Below, piece by piece: positions 25,901 through 34,088 of a stretch of DNA of 64,000 nt; the stretch's first letter is position 1; the number at the start of each line of letters is the position of its first letter. A program made the position numbers and the translations under genes. The notes beneath the pieces were generated by a model that saw only the letters and a list, made by a program, of their open reading frames with translations, did not search any database and was not told where the DNA came from. Location: positions 41,681 to 105,680 of the forward strand of contig NVXU02000037.1 in assembly GCA_002734065.2 (NCBI GenBank), given 5' to 3'. This DNA comes from Fluviicola sp. Lineage in GTDB: Bacteria > Bacteroidota > Bacteroidia > Flavobacteriales_D > Crocinitomicaceae.

Positions 25901-27242
25901 GGACCTTTTGGCGAGTGGTGCAGCATCTGGTTTAGTTAGGTTGCGACTTGGAACTGTTAGTAAAAGTCTTTGGGATTTTAGAGTAAGTACAACAGCAGGA
26001 AATGAAGATCTTGTTTTTCAATCTTATTTACCGAGCTGGCATAAAGCTTTTAAATTATCTCCCGAAGGTCAATTAGATATGTTTGTAGTTGGAACTTCAA
26101 TACCTCAAATCGGAATTTCGAGTAGTTTTAGCGCATCTGAGTCTGGAACGAAAAGAATTCTTTACAATGAATTTAAAGCTTCAAATTCGTGGTTTGGAAC
26201 TAAGAATGAAGAACTAGTCCTTTCTTCAAGTATGCAAACAGATAGACCTGATTTAGTAATCACTTCTAGTGGAGATATTGGCTTGGGAGTGGCTGTCCCT
26301 TCAGTCAAATTAGATATAGACGGAGGTATTAATGCTGTGGGAAGTATTCAACTAGGAGGATCAATTGATGCAACAGGGGGACTTCAACTGGGAGGTTCAA
26401 TTAATGCAGGAGGAAGCATCCAGCTAGGGGGGGCAACTTGGTCAGGTTCCGCTAGTGATCGACAGATTAACTTTGGAGATGCTGACTTTGTCCATATCGG
26501 TGAAATAGGGGAAGATGATAAGCTTGAGCTTAAAGGAAAAAAAATATACTTCAATTCTCTTAAAACGGGATTTAATGAAACAAACCCACTAACAAAACTA
26601 CATGTTTCTGGCGGTCAATGGGATGTCTCAGGTACAAATGGAGATATGATGATTGGAGATGCGACAGTTAGTATGAAATTTGGTGTTGCTACCGTAGGTG
26701 GTGGAGCTGGAAGTGGAAGAATTAATATGGTCGGAGGTTCTTCTAAGTTAATTTTAGGGGGCGGAGGTAACGATGTTCTTACCGTAAACAGCACAAGCGT
26801 AGGAATAGGAACGACCAATCCAGCATATCAACTTCAATTGACTACAAACAGTGCTGCGAAACCTGTATCTTCTGCCTGGACGGTTGCTTCAGATGCCCGT
26901 CTGAAAACAAATGTTCATTCATTCAATGATGGATTAAATTTAATCGAGAAAATAAATCCAGTTTGGTTTACTTACAACGGACTTGGAGGAATGTCTAAAG
27001 AAACAGGGGTAGGGACTATTGCACAAGAGCTTCAAGAAATTGCGCCTTACATGATTAAAAAATGGAAACATAAAGATGAAAATGGAACTGAAACTGAATA
27101 TCTTGGTGTTGATTATGGTGCAATGGATTTTGTTTTGGTAAATGCGATTAAAGAATTAAATGAAAGATTAACAAAACTAGAAGAGGAAAATAGACGACTT
27201 AGAGAAGGCCAGTCAATTTCCCAAGCATCAAATGAAAAGTAA
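22971..27242 (+). CDS. Giant secreted fibre protein: collagen-like repeats, YadA-like head repeats, S74 chaperone domain
   Basis: A 1423-residue surface or secreted protein. Signal peptide (MKKLILSILGLALSVNLYAQ); an N-terminal beta domain (about 20-135, GVNYQAVIRDNAG...QLMSVPYALYAKN) common in Bacteroidota fibre proteins; Gly-x-y collagen-like repeats (about 138-395) interrupted by a small SILIVGSVVNT module. YadA-head-like repeats (SIAIGSDNVA, SSIAIGETNVA, NSIAIGNNL) appear at about 487-635 and again at 827-920. The C-terminus is a peptidase S74/endosialidase chaperone domain (SDARLKTNV, about 1305 onward) ending in a coiled coil (ELNERLTKLEEENRRL). S74 domains in phage fibres drive trimerisation and then cut themselves off. 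A homotrimeric fibre is therefore expected. No T9SS tail is seen, so the export route is unclear. Confidence 0.88.
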   Translation: MKKLILSILGLALSVNLYAQAPEGVNYQAVIRDNAGIILSNINIGMKISILQTSPLGIPVYEESFSPTTSAYGLVNIVIGEGIVISGSFPSIDWSTGPYFVEVSADETGGTNYALIGTQQLMSVPYALYAKNSGSSTPGPQGSAGVDGTNGIDGLDGTTGPQGLTGATGTTGSNGTNGVDGLDGAVGATGSQGPAGSNGTSILIVGSVVNTAALDPAYTGAVGDGFITQDDGHLSVWNGASWDDVGNVTGPQGPAGANGVDGLDGAVGATGPQGLTGATGATGSNGTDGLDGAVGATGPAGTNGIDGLDGAVGATGPQGLTGANGIDGLDGAVGATGPQGPAGANGIDGLDGAVGATGPQGSAGTNGTDGLDGATGPQGLTGATGAQGPAGANASLDSVWGLYGNSNVDTNAFIGTIYGSDIPFRTNNTEVMRITNGGGLLLEGTSIGSVTTSGAGRKVIWNAQRGAFRAGIITGSQWDVDSLGVNSIALGNDPVASGIESIAIGSDNVARGYKTLALGSSSEALGDSSVAIGVKNYSGSSRSTTFGYADSALAENAIAIGNNNVARGVSSIAIGETNVANDTLSIAVGQYAQANGTNSRAFGADVQANNPGSMAIGHHVKTTADGAIIIGNGTVSSNFPREITTKNDVPNSLMISMSDHLNAKPDLFVRHNDDSGNGGFNSFVGIGTKNPTYNLEVLGSLKASFMRLDDPVMNPLVGAGHMIVNSGDGNMQWVDSQSGAAPWGLLGNYASSNHFIGTLDDNSFKIKTNDELVAEFANGGALLLSGNNFGTVPSNIPAGPHLLWSPQKRAFRTVELDSASSWLPSNIGFNSFAHGFNASASGLNAVAMGSFANASGNTSFAFGGSSLGAFSVALGAGSVASLDYSIAIGYDATASQSNSIAIGNNLNASNGIAIGRNFTNNAPNHIQLGINRPIVTIGYSSVGINDSTPSSTATLSVIGENQFQVATFKTTSQHAWMDLLASGAASGLVRLRLGTVSKSLWDFRVSTTAGNEDLVFQSYLPSWHKAFKLSPEGQLDMFVVGTSIPQIGISSSFSASESGTKRILYNEFKASNSWFGTKNEELVLSSSMQTDRPDLVITSSGDIGLGVAVPSVKLDIDGGINAVGSIQLGGSIDATGGLQLGGSINAGGSIQLGGATWSGSASDRQINFGDADFVHIGEIGEDDKLELKGKKIYFNSLKTGFNETNPLTKLHVSGGQWDVSGTNGDMMIGDATVSMKFGVATVGGGAGSGRINMVGGSSKLILGGGGNDVLTVNSTSVGIGTTNPAYQLQLTTNSAAKPVSSAWTVASDARLKTNVHSFNDGLNLIEKINPVWFTYNGLGGMSKETGVGTIAQELQEIAPYMIKKWKHKDENGTETEYLGVDYGAMDFVLVNAIKELNERLTKLEEENRRLREGQSISQASNEK
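23383..24153 (+). repeat. Collagen-like Gly-x-y coding repeats
   Basis: Imperfect units of about 54-66 bases encode variants of GATGPQGPAGANGIDGLDGAV. Units in 23730-24080 are close to identical at the DNA level (GTTGGAGCAACAGGTCCACAAGGT recurs), implying recent duplication or gene conversion, and the unit number may vary between strains. A non-collagen insert lies at about 23570-23715. Confidence 0.9.
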
Positions 27243-27246
27243 TAGA

Positions 27247-27277
27247 TGTGGGCGTTTAATTGCATTTAACGCCCGCA
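27247..27277. terminator. Bidirectional hairpin terminator between convergent genes
   Basis: GGGCGTT and AACGCCC form a GC-rich stem with flanking wobble and A/T pairs, placed between the fibre gene ending at 27242 and the convergent ydcF-like gene whose stop codon begins at 27280. It can serve both strands. Confidence 0.65.
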
Positions 27278-27279
27278 CT

Positions 27280-28047
27280 TTACAAATAGCCCATTCCCCA
27301 ATAAGCTGGATAACCTACCATTTCTTTATTTAATTTATTCCACAACCGAAAATTATCGAAATTCGGAATAAACCATTGATCCCAGTGGTAATTGTGGGTC
27401 TGATTGGCGTATAAGTCAGTAGAGAATGGTGTGCAAACCAAGCCTTCTTTCTTAAAACAAGCCAAGGAACGCTTCATGTGAATGCCGGAAGTCACCAAAA
27501 TAAACTTGTTAAAATGGGGGTAAGATTTCTTTAGAATTCTCACCGTTTCTACTGCGTTCTCATGCGTGTTTTTAGAGTTTTCTTCAGTAATGATATCCGT
27601 TTCTGGAATTCCCCAAAGAATGAGCAAGTCCCGAACTTGCCTTGCTTCGTGTAAGCCTCTATCGCTTATGTATCCTGAATCTCCGGAGATTAGGATTTTA
27701 TCAACCTTCGAGGATCGGTATAGCGATACAGCCTGAATTAAGCGGTCGCCCTGCCTTCTAATGCTCAGACTTTGTGTGTCAGAATTGTATTCAAACATTC
27801 CGCCAAGAACAATGGCGACATCGTGCTTTTTAACCTTCGATATTTTTTGACCAGGAATTTCCCAAAGTCGAGTGAATTCAGAAAAGATAACAGAGTTGGT
27901 AAAAAAGAAGAAGATGAAAATTGACGACCATTTGACACGTTTTTTTAGACGACTATTTTTCGAGAAATAATAAATAGCAATCAAAATTGCCATCCAGAAA
28001 AATGGAGACAGAAGAAATAACAGCGCTTTTGATAAAATGAAAAACAT
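27280..28047 (-). CDS. YdcF/ElyC/SanA family (DUF218) membrane protein
   Basis: A 255-residue protein with two N-terminal membrane helices (about 4-22 and 36-54) and a DUF218 domain facing outward: VLGGMFEYN (about 81), KILISGDSGY, ITEENSKNTHENAV and F-I-L-V-T-S-G-I-H-M-K-R-S-L-A-C-F. Family members such as ElyC and SanA are linked to envelope integrity, peptidoglycan precursor or lipid carrier metabolism and vancomycin exclusion in enteric bacteria; the reaction is unknown. It diverges from mscS and converges with the fibre gene. Confidence 0.87.
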   Translation of the reverse strand: MFFILSKALLFLLSPFFWMAILIAIYYFSKNSRLKKRVKWSSIFIFFFFTNSVIFSEFTRLWEIPGQKISKVKKHDVAIVLGGMFEYNSDTQSLSIRRQGDRLIQAVSLYRSSKVDKILISGDSGYISDRGLHEARQVRDLLILWGIPETDIITEENSKNTHENAVETVRILKKSYPHFNKFILVTSGIHMKRSLACFKKEGLVCTPFSTDLYANQTHNYHWDQWFIPNFDNFRLWNKLNKEMVGYPAYWGMGYL

Positions 28048-28094
28048 TTGATAAAAATAAACGATTTTGATTCACTGAATGTTAAAACAAACAT

Positions 28095-28102
28095 TATTTT
28101 TG
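28095..28102 (+). promoter_or_regulatory. TATTTTTG -7 box of the mscS-like gene
   Basis: TATTTTTG fits TAnnTTTG; a TTTTG lies about 25 bases upstream, slightly beyond the usual spacing. The expected transcript start near 28109 leaves a leader of about 10 bases before the ATG at 28119. Confidence 0.5.
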
Positions 28103-28118
28103 CTCAAAAATTAGAAAA

Positions 28119-28949
28119 ATGGAAAAAATTGAATCTTGGCTGGGAATGAAAGATGGCGAATTGTGGGGTCTTATCATTAGCAATGTTGTCAATATTACAA
28201 TTGCAGCTGCCATATTATTTGTTGGTTTTTGGGTAGCAAAGAGAATATCAAAAGCAGTCACAAAACTACTTCACAAGAAAAAAACGGATGAAAGTTTAAC
28301 GAGTTTTATCTCAAGTCTTGCAGGAATGGGGCTGAAAATTATGGTGGTTATCGCTGCTATAGGTCAATTAGGTATTGAAATGACATCGTTCATAGCTATT
28401 CTTGGAGCTGCTGGATTTGCAATTGGTATGGCTTTCTCAGGAACACTTTCTAATTTTGCGGGAGGGGTAATGATTTTATTCTTTAAACCTTTTAAAATCG
28501 GAGACTACGTAAACATGCAAGGAGAAGAAGGGTCTGTAAAAGAAATATTAATATTCAATACCATTCTCACAACTTTGGATAATAAAATTATCATCCTTGC
28601 TAATGGAGCAGTAGCAAATGGGACTATTATAAACTACACGAAAGCAGAAAATAGACGGGTAGATATGGTCTTCGGTATCGCTTATGGTGATGATTTGAAA
28701 GTTGCAAAAGAAGTATTGATGAAATTCATCGAAGAAGATGCAAGAATACTAAAAGACCCTGCACCTTTTGTTGGTTTGGGAGAATTAGGAGATTCTTCTG
28801 TGAATATCACAACAAGAGCTTGGGTGAACCATGCCGACTACTGGGGCGTTTATTTTGACATGCACGAACGCGTTTACAACGAATTCGAAGCAGCTGGTTT
28901 ATCTATTCCTTTTCCGCAGATGGATGTTCACATTCAGAAAGAAGCTTAA
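28119..28949 (+). CDS. mscS: Small-conductance mechanosensitive channel, MscS family
   Basis: A 276-residue inner-membrane channel that opens under hypo-osmotic stress to release solutes. Three membrane helices (about 15-40, 62-85, 88-115) are followed by the conserved pore-to-beta-domain segment G-M-A-F-S-G-T-L-S-N-F-A-G-G-V-M-I-L, KPFKIGDYV, and a cytoplasmic domain that ends near SIPFPQMDVHIQ. The length is close to that of E. coli MscS (286). It stands six bases before the thioesterase gene and may share its transcript. Confidence 0.93.
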   Translation: MEKIESWLGMKDGELWGLIISNVVNITIAAAILFVGFWVAKRISKAVTKLLHKKKTDESLTSFISSLAGMGLKIMVVIAAIGQLGIEMTSFIAILGAAGFAIGMAFSGTLSNFAGGVMILFFKPFKIGDYVNMQGEEGSVKEILIFNTILTTLDNKIIILANGAVANGTIINYTKAENRRVDMVFGIAYGDDLKVAKEVLMKFIEEDARILKDPAPFVGLGELGDSSVNITTRAWVNHADYWGVYFDMHERVYNEFEAAGLSIPFPQMDVHIQKEA

Positions 28950-28955
28950 GAATAA

Positions 28956-29405
28956 ATGCGCGAACTCTTAAATCATCCTATTATTCTTGGTTACATCGAA
29001 GCGAACAACTTTGGGCGAGAATTAGGTATGGAATTCAATATTGTCAACCAAGGTGAGGTTGAGTATCGAATGCTAATCACAGAAAAACACTTAGCAACTC
29101 CTTTAGCTGCTCACGGTGGTTCAATTAGCGCCTTAATGGATGCTACAATGGGAGTCTGCGCTTTATCGGAAGTCATTAGAGAAAATAAAGTGGTCTCTAC
29201 CCTTGAAATGAAATTGTCTTTCATTTCCCCAGGACTTTTGGGAGATACTATGATAGCAAGCGCAAAAATTATCAAAAGTGGGAAGCGCATTTTATTTGTA
29301 GAAGGAGAGATTAGAAACCAAGAAAATAAACTAATTGCAACCGCAACAGGAACATTTAATGCTTATCCAGCATCCAAAGCAGGGTTTAAAGATTTGAAAA
29401 TTTGA
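28956..29405 (+). CDS. PaaI-family (hotdog) thioesterase
   Basis: A 149-residue hotdog-fold protein. The family core AAHGGSISALMDATMGVCAL is visible near residues 47-67, along with the second-half strands K-L-S-F-I-S-P-G and FVEGEIRNQENKLIATATGTF. Such enzymes cleave acyl-CoA esters, often aryl-CoA; the substrate here is unknown. It begins six bases after mscS. Confidence 0.87.
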   Translation: MRELLNHPIILGYIEANNFGRELGMEFNIVNQGEVEYRMLITEKHLATPLAAHGGSISALMDATMGVCALSEVIRENKVVSTLEMKLSFISPGLLGDTMIASAKIIKSGKRILFVEGEIRNQENKLIATATGTFNAYPASKAGFKDLKI

Positions 29406-29410
29406 AAAAT

Positions 29411-29537
29411 GTGCATTGAGGTTCTCGAAATGCTAATTCTTCAAATTGATAGCAAATAATCGTGTCAATCTCCAAATCTTGGTCATTGAGCTTGCCGAAA
29501 TGCCAAATTGATAACAAGCAACAACGTCAATCTCTAA
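29411..29537. repeat. Two imperfect direct copies of an intergenic GAGC..CGAAATG motif
   Basis: Copy A (29411-29472) and copy B (29481-29537) share CATTGAG-N-TT-N-(T/G)-CGAAATGC, AAATTGATA-CAA and GTCAATCTC. The core GAGCTTGCCGAAATG resembles a repetitive intergenic motif known from many Bacteroidota genomes. No coding frame crosses them. Confidence 0.6.
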
Positions 29538-29557
29538 TTAATCACTAACTTCGCACT

Positions 29558-29944
29558 ATGATTCTTATCTTCAACGATATTGCAGGTTCAGAGATTCTTC
29601 TCATCCTTGTTTTTATACTGATCTTCTTCGGTTCTAAAAGCATTCCTACTCTTGCAAGAACTTTTGGTAGAACAATCAGACAAATAAAAGATGCATCCTC
29701 TGATATTCAATCTGAAATTAAAAAATCTGGTCTGGATATCAAGAAAGACTTAAATTTAAAAGGAATCATTGAAGATACAGCAAAAGACATTCGTAAACCG
29801 TTGGATCAAATGGCCGTGGATATTGATTCCACGATGAAGTATGAGCCGAGAAGAACGCCGAAAGTGCCTAAAATTGAAAAGAAAGAGGAAGTCAAGCCAG
29901 TCAATAATGAAAATGAATCAACTGATGCCAAATCAGAAGACTAG
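29558..29944 (+). CDS. tatA: TatA/TatB-like twin-arginine translocase component
   Basis: A 128-residue protein with an N-terminal membrane helix (L-L-I-L-V-F-I-L-I-F-F-G at about 14-26), the hinge FFGSKSIPTLAR that corresponds to the FG(P/S)KKLPELAR motif of TatA, and an amphipathic helix rich in Lys, Asp and Gln, then an acidic, Lys-rich tail. It should form the channel part of the Tat system for folded proteins. The rather long charged tail is closer to TatB length, but in Bacteroidota TatA-like proteins of this size serve alone with TatC. tatC is not in the window. Confidence 0.88.
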   Translation: MILIFNDIAGSEILLILVFILIFFGSKSIPTLARTFGRTIRQIKDASSDIQSEIKKSGLDIKKDLNLKGIIEDTAKDIRKPLDQMAVDIDSTMKYEPRRTPKVPKIEKKEEVKPVNNENESTDAKSED

Positions 29945-30045
29945 TTTTCATAATTCATAATTCATAATTTAGCAAGAATGCACTTCAACTCCGCAACTCC
30001 TATCTCATCACTCCAACCTCTTGCTCACCACTATATTTCACATAA

Positions 30046-30078
30046 TTGTCGTTCCTAACTTAATTCTCCCTATCTTTG
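30046..30078 (+). promoter_or_regulatory. Complete TTG/TAnnTTTG promoter of the DEAD-box helicase gene
   Basis: TTG at 30046-30048 and TATCTTTG at 30071-30078 are 22 bases apart, within the 17-23 range of the Bacteroidota consensus. A transcript would start near 30085 with a leader of about 15 bases before the ATG at 30101. Confidence 0.65.
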
Positions 30079-30100
30079 CACTCAATTTTAAATACATAGA

Positions 30101-32002
30101 ATGACATTTGAGGAACTCGGGCTAAAGAGTGAGGTGTTACAGTCGTTAGAAAACATGGGTTTTGTAACACCTACTCCGATTCAAGAAAAAGCAATTCCAC
30201 ACTTATTAAAAGAGGAAAGCGATTTCGTAGGATTAGCTCAAACTGGGACAGGTAAGACCGCAGCGTTTGGTTTACCATTAGTAAGCAAAGTAGATGACAA
30301 AATGAAAACTCCTCAGGGGTTAGTAATTTGTCCAACTAGAGAACTTTGCATTCAAATCACAAAAGATTTACAGAACTATTCAAAGAATTTGAAGATTAAT
30401 GTAGTATCCGTTTACGGAGGTACTGACATTAAACGGCAAATTTCTGAGATTAAAAGAGGGGCACAAATAATTGTTGCCACTCCTGGACGTCTGGTCGATT
30501 TGACAAAAAGAAAAGCAATCGTTTTACAAGACATCGAATGGGTGGTCTTGGATGAAGCAGATGAGATGCTAAACATGGGGTTCAAGGAAGATATCGACTT
30601 GATATTGGAGAAAACTCCAGAATGGCGAAACGTTTGGTTGTTCTCTGCAACAATGCCGAAAGAAGTGGAAGCAATTGCGAAGAACTATATGCAAGATCCT
30701 TTAGAGGTTTCTATTGGGCATAAAAATCAAACCAACGAAAACATTGAGCACATCTACTTTGTTGTAAAAGAAAGAGATAGATATGCAGCTTTGAAAAGAT
30801 TAATTGATTTTAATCCGAGCATTTATGGCTTGGTATTCTGCAGAACTCGTAGAGAAACTGCTGCAGTTGCTGAGAAATTAGGCAAAGAAGGTTACAGCGC
30901 AGAACCGTTGCACGGAGATTTGTCTCAAGCGCAACGAGATAATGTAATGGGTAAATTCCGCAGAAAATCAATCCAAATCTTAGTAGCAACTGATGTTGCG
31001 GCAAGAGGAATTGATGTTGATAACATTACACACGTTATCAACTACAATTTACCAGATGAAATCGAGAATTATACGCACCGTTCAGGTCGTACTGCTCGTG
31101 CTGGTAATAAAGGACAATCTTTGCTTCTAATCAATACGAGAGAAGGTTATAAAATCGGTCAAATCGAAAAGAAAATTCGCACCACTTTTGCAAAAGGGAC
31201 AATTCCTCAAGCAAAAGAAATTTGTGAAATTCAATTGATGAAATTGGTGGACAAAGTGATTACTGCTGAAGTGAAAGAAGAGGATATCGCTGAATTCATG
31301 CCGATTGTAATGAGTGAATTTGAAGCGTTATCCAAAGAAGACATTGTAAAGAAATTTATTTCTGCAGAGTTTAATCGATTCATTGAGTACTATGAGCGTG
31401 CTGGAGATTTGAACGCGAAAGCAGGAGACAGAGATGATAGAAGCGGTGGTCGGGATAGAGACAGAGGAAGAGGTCGTGACAGAGATGGAGGAGACAGAGG
31501 TGGACGTGATAGAGATCGCGGAGGCAGAGGAAGAAGAGACGATGAAAACAAAACAAGATTCTTCGTGAACCTTGGAAAACGTGATGGATTAAACCCTGGA
31601 GGTTTACTTCGTGTTATTTGTGATTCTACAACCTTGAAATCTGATAAAATCGGACGAATCGACATTCTTGACTCATTTTCTTTCTTTGATGCCGATAAAG
31701 ACTTGGCAGACAAGATTGTAAGTGAAGTATCTGGTGCTGATTACGAAGGGCACAGCGTGAAAGTAGAAGTTACCAAAAAACGTGAAGGCGGAAGAAGTGG
31801 TGGTGGTGGAGACCGTAGATCATCTGGCGGCGGAGAACGTAGAAGCTTTAGCAGTGACAGAAGAGGTGGTGGAGATAGAGACAGAAGAAGTGGCGGCGGA
31901 GATCGTCGAAGTGGAGGAAGACGAGAAGGTGGCTTCGAAAGAAGAGACAGTGATAGAGGTGATAGGAGAGATCGTAGTAGCGATAGAAGACGCAGAGATT
32001 AA
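30101..32002 (+). CDS. deaD: DEAD-box ATP-dependent RNA helicase with RG/RD-rich tail (CsdA/DeaD-like)
   Basis: A 633-residue RNA helicase. Motifs in order: the Q-motif with PTPIQEKAIP (24-33), A-Q-T-G-T-G-K-T (46-53), PTREL, TPGR, DEAD (151-154), SAT, and HRSGRTAR in the C-terminal RecA domain. A DbpA-like RNA-binding domain (about 485-560, RFFVNLGKRDGLNPGGLLRV) sits between two low-complexity Arg/Asp/Gly-rich stretches (about 445-483 and 572-633). It should act in ribosome assembly and in RNA folding at low temperature. The long disordered RG/RD tails could promote condensate formation or RNA binding; that is inference. It carries its own promoter and precedes typA. Confidence 0.95.
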   Translation: MTFEELGLKSEVLQSLENMGFVTPTPIQEKAIPHLLKEESDFVGLAQTGTGKTAAFGLPLVSKVDDKMKTPQGLVICPTRELCIQITKDLQNYSKNLKINVVSVYGGTDIKRQISEIKRGAQIIVATPGRLVDLTKRKAIVLQDIEWVVLDEADEMLNMGFKEDIDLILEKTPEWRNVWLFSATMPKEVEAIAKNYMQDPLEVSIGHKNQTNENIEHIYFVVKERDRYAALKRLIDFNPSIYGLVFCRTRRETAAVAEKLGKEGYSAEPLHGDLSQAQRDNVMGKFRRKSIQILVATDVAARGIDVDNITHVINYNLPDEIENYTHRSGRTARAGNKGQSLLLINTREGYKIGQIEKKIRTTFAKGTIPQAKEICEIQLMKLVDKVITAEVKEEDIAEFMPIVMSEFEALSKEDIVKKFISAEFNRFIEYYERAGDLNAKAGDRDDRSGGRDRDRGRGRDRDGGDRGGRDRDRGGRGRRDDENKTRFFVNLGKRDGLNPGGLLRVICDSTTLKSDKIGRIDILDSFSFFDADKDLADKIVSEVSGADYEGHSVKVEVTKKREGGRSGGGGDRRSSGGGERRSFSSDRRGGGDRDRRSGGGDRRSGGRREGGFERRDSDRGDRRDRSSDRRRRD

Positions 32003-32020
32003 GATAATTAAGAATGTGAG

Positions 32021-32097
32021 AAGTTAAAAGAAGTAAAGTAGTTAAGAAGAAGTGTGGCACAAGTTAACCTTCTTAACTTCTGTCTTCTTAACTTCTT
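32021..32097 (+). repeat. Cluster of direct and inverted GTTAAGAAG repeats after the helicase gene
   Basis: AGTTAAGAAGA at 32040-32050 can pair with CTTCTTAACT at 32070-32079 or with TCTTCTTAACT at 32083-32093, giving two alternative hairpins; AGTTAAAAGAAG at 32021 is a diverged copy. The structure lies between the helicase and typA genes and may end or attenuate the helicase transcript. Confidence 0.55.
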
Positions 32098-32114
32098 ATT
32101 AATAAAACAATAAA

Positions 32115-33911
32115 ATGGAAATTAGAAACATTGCAATTATTGCACACGTTGATCACGGGAAAACTACCTTGGTTGATAAAATGATTCAAGCAGGATCGGT
32201 TGTTGACGAAAGATCTCGTCCAAAAGGTGAGTTGATTATGGATAACAACGATTTGGAGCGTGAAAGAGGAATCACAATCGTTTCAAAGAACGTTTCTGTA
32301 ATGTATAAAGGAACAAAGATTAACATTATTGACACTCCTGGTCACGCCGATTTTGGTGGAGAAGTAGAGCGTGTTTTAAACATGGCAGATGGTGTTTGTT
32401 TATTGGTAGATGCCTTCGAAGGTCCTATGCCACAAACAAGATTCGTTCTTGGGAAAGCACTTTCAATGGGGATTAAGCCAATGGTCGTTGTGAATAAAGT
32501 CGATAAAGACAACTGTACTCCAGACGAAGTTCATGAGAAGGTTTTCGACTTAATGTTTGAGTTAGACGCTAACGAAGAACAGTTGGATTTCCCAACTATT
32601 TATGGTTCGGCTAAAAATGGATGGATGTCTGAAGATTGGCAAAAGCCAACGGATTCTATTGCTCCGCTACTAGATATGATTCTTGATTACTATCCACCAA
32701 TCACTATTGAAGAAGGAAATACGCAGATGCTAATTACATCTTTGGATTTCTCTTCATTTGTTGGGCGTATTGCAATCGGTCGCTTGACACGTGGTGTTAT
32801 TAAACCCAACATGCAAATTATTCTTGCGAAAGCCGACGGAACGAAACAAAAACACAAAATAAAAGATGTTTTTATTTTTGAAGGGACAAATAGAGTGAAA
32901 ACAGACTCCGTTCAGGGAGGAGATATTTGTGCAATTACAGGAATTGAAGGTTTTGAAATCGGAGATACTATATGTGATGTTGAAAATCCAGAACCACTAG
33001 ATAGTATAGCAATTGATGAGCCTACAATGAGTATGTTGTTTTCTATCAATGATTCTCCATTCTTCGGTAAAGAAGGAAAATTTGTCACTTCTCGTCATAT
33101 TTCTGAACGTTTAGACAAAGAATTAGAAAAGAATTTGGCAATGAAAATTGCAAAGACGGATAAAGCGGATAAATGGATGGTTTTCGGACGTGGAGTCATG
33201 CACTTGTCTGTATTAATTGAGACGATGCGTCGTGAAGGATATGAATTGCAAGTGGGACAGCCACAAGTAATCATCAAAGAAATTGATGGTGTCAAATGTG
33301 AGCCTATTGAAGAATTGACAATCGATTTACCAGAAGTAAACAGCGGAACAGCAGTTGAAGCAGTAACTAAGCGTAAAGGTGAAATGTTGAACATGGTGCC
33401 AAAAGGCGATCGTATGACAATAACATTTCAAGTTCCATCACGTGGAATTATCGGTTTAAGAAACTATTTATTGACCGCAACAGCCGGTGAAGCAATCATG
33501 TCTCATCGATTTTTGGAGTACCAACCATATAAAGGAGAAATCTCTGGACGTTTAAACGGGTCTTTAATTTCTATGGAATTAGGAACTTCTATCCCTTTTT
33601 CATTGAATAACTTGCAAGAAAGAGGTACGTTCTTTATTGCTCCGGGTGAGAAAATTTATGAAGGGCAGGTAATTGGAGAAAATAGTCGTGCAAATGATTT
33701 AGTTGTCAACGTTACAAAGACGAAGCAATTAACGAACATGCGTAAATCAGGAACGGATGCAAAGGTGAGAATTGTACCACCAAGACTATTTAGTTTGGAA
33801 GAATGTCTAGAATACATTCAGGCAGATGAATACGTTGAAGTTACTCCAGAAAGCTTAAGAATGCGTAAAGTTTTTCTAAAAGAAAATGAACGTAAAAGAG
33901 CTGGGAAGTAA
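32115..33911 (+). CDS. typA: Ribosome-associated GTPase TypA/BipA
   Basis: A 598-residue translational GTPase of EF-G layout. G1 is [10 protein letters not shown] (10-19), G2 lies in ERERGITI, G3 in [12 protein letters not shown] and G4 in NKVDKDN; the C-terminal BipA-specific domain ends near [24 protein letters not shown]. It acts in ribosome assembly and stress adaptation. Full length and all motifs are intact. A hairpin after the stop codon ends the transcript. Confidence 0.97.
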   Translation: MEIRNIAIIAHVDHGKTTLVDKMIQAGSVVDERSRPKGELIMDNNDLERERGITIVSKNVSVMYKGTKINIIDTPGHADFGGEVERVLNMADGVCLLVDAFEGPMPQTRFVLGKALSMGIKPMVVVNKVDKDNCTPDEVHEKVFDLMFELDANEEQLDFPTIYGSAKNGWMSEDWQKPTDSIAPLLDMILDYYPPITIEEGNTQMLITSLDFSSFVGRIAIGRLTRGVIKPNMQIILAKADGTKQKHKIKDVFIFEGTNRVKTDSVQGGDICAITGIEGFEIGDTICDVENPEPLDSIAIDEPTMSMLFSINDSPFFGKEGKFVTSRHISERLDKELEKNLAMKIAKTDKADKWMVFGRGVMHLSVLIETMRREGYELQVGQPQVIIKEIDGVKCEPIEELTIDLPEVNSGTAVEAVTKRKGEMLNMVPKGDRMTITFQVPSRGIIGLRNYLLTATAGEAIMSHRFLEYQPYKGEISGRLNGSLISMELGTSIPFSLNNLQERGTFFIAPGEKIYEGQVIGENSRANDLVVNVTKTKQLTNMRKSGTDAKVRIVPPRLFSLEECLEYIQADEYVEVTPESLRMRKVFLKENERKRAGK

Positions 33912-33943
33912 AAGAAATAAAAATCATATTTTAGAATTAATTT

Positions 33944-33972
33944 CGCCCGTAACTTTGTATAAGTTATGGGCG
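33944..33972 (+). terminator. Hairpin terminator of typA
   Basis: CGCCCGTAACTT and AAGTTATGGGCG form a 12-pair stem with one G-U pair around a TGTAT loop, about 30 bases after the typA stop, followed by AGTTTGTC. The T run is weak. Confidence 0.65.
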
Positions 33973-34088
33973 AGTTTGTCAATAATTGGCATTCAATTTG
34001 AGAAAATGTTAATACAGTGTTCAAAAGAATTATAAGGACATTCTAGTTTGGCAAATTAATTCCTTATCTTAGAGTAAGATTTACAACT

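Noticed and set aside
22971..27242. Prophage tail fibre
   Set aside because: Despite the S74 domain there are no other phage genes in the window, and the protein has a signal peptide and a Bacteroidota-type N-terminal module.
31390..32060. Open frames on both strands over the end of the helicase gene
   Set aside because: They overlap the RG/RD-rich coding repeat, which gives open frames in several phases by composition only.
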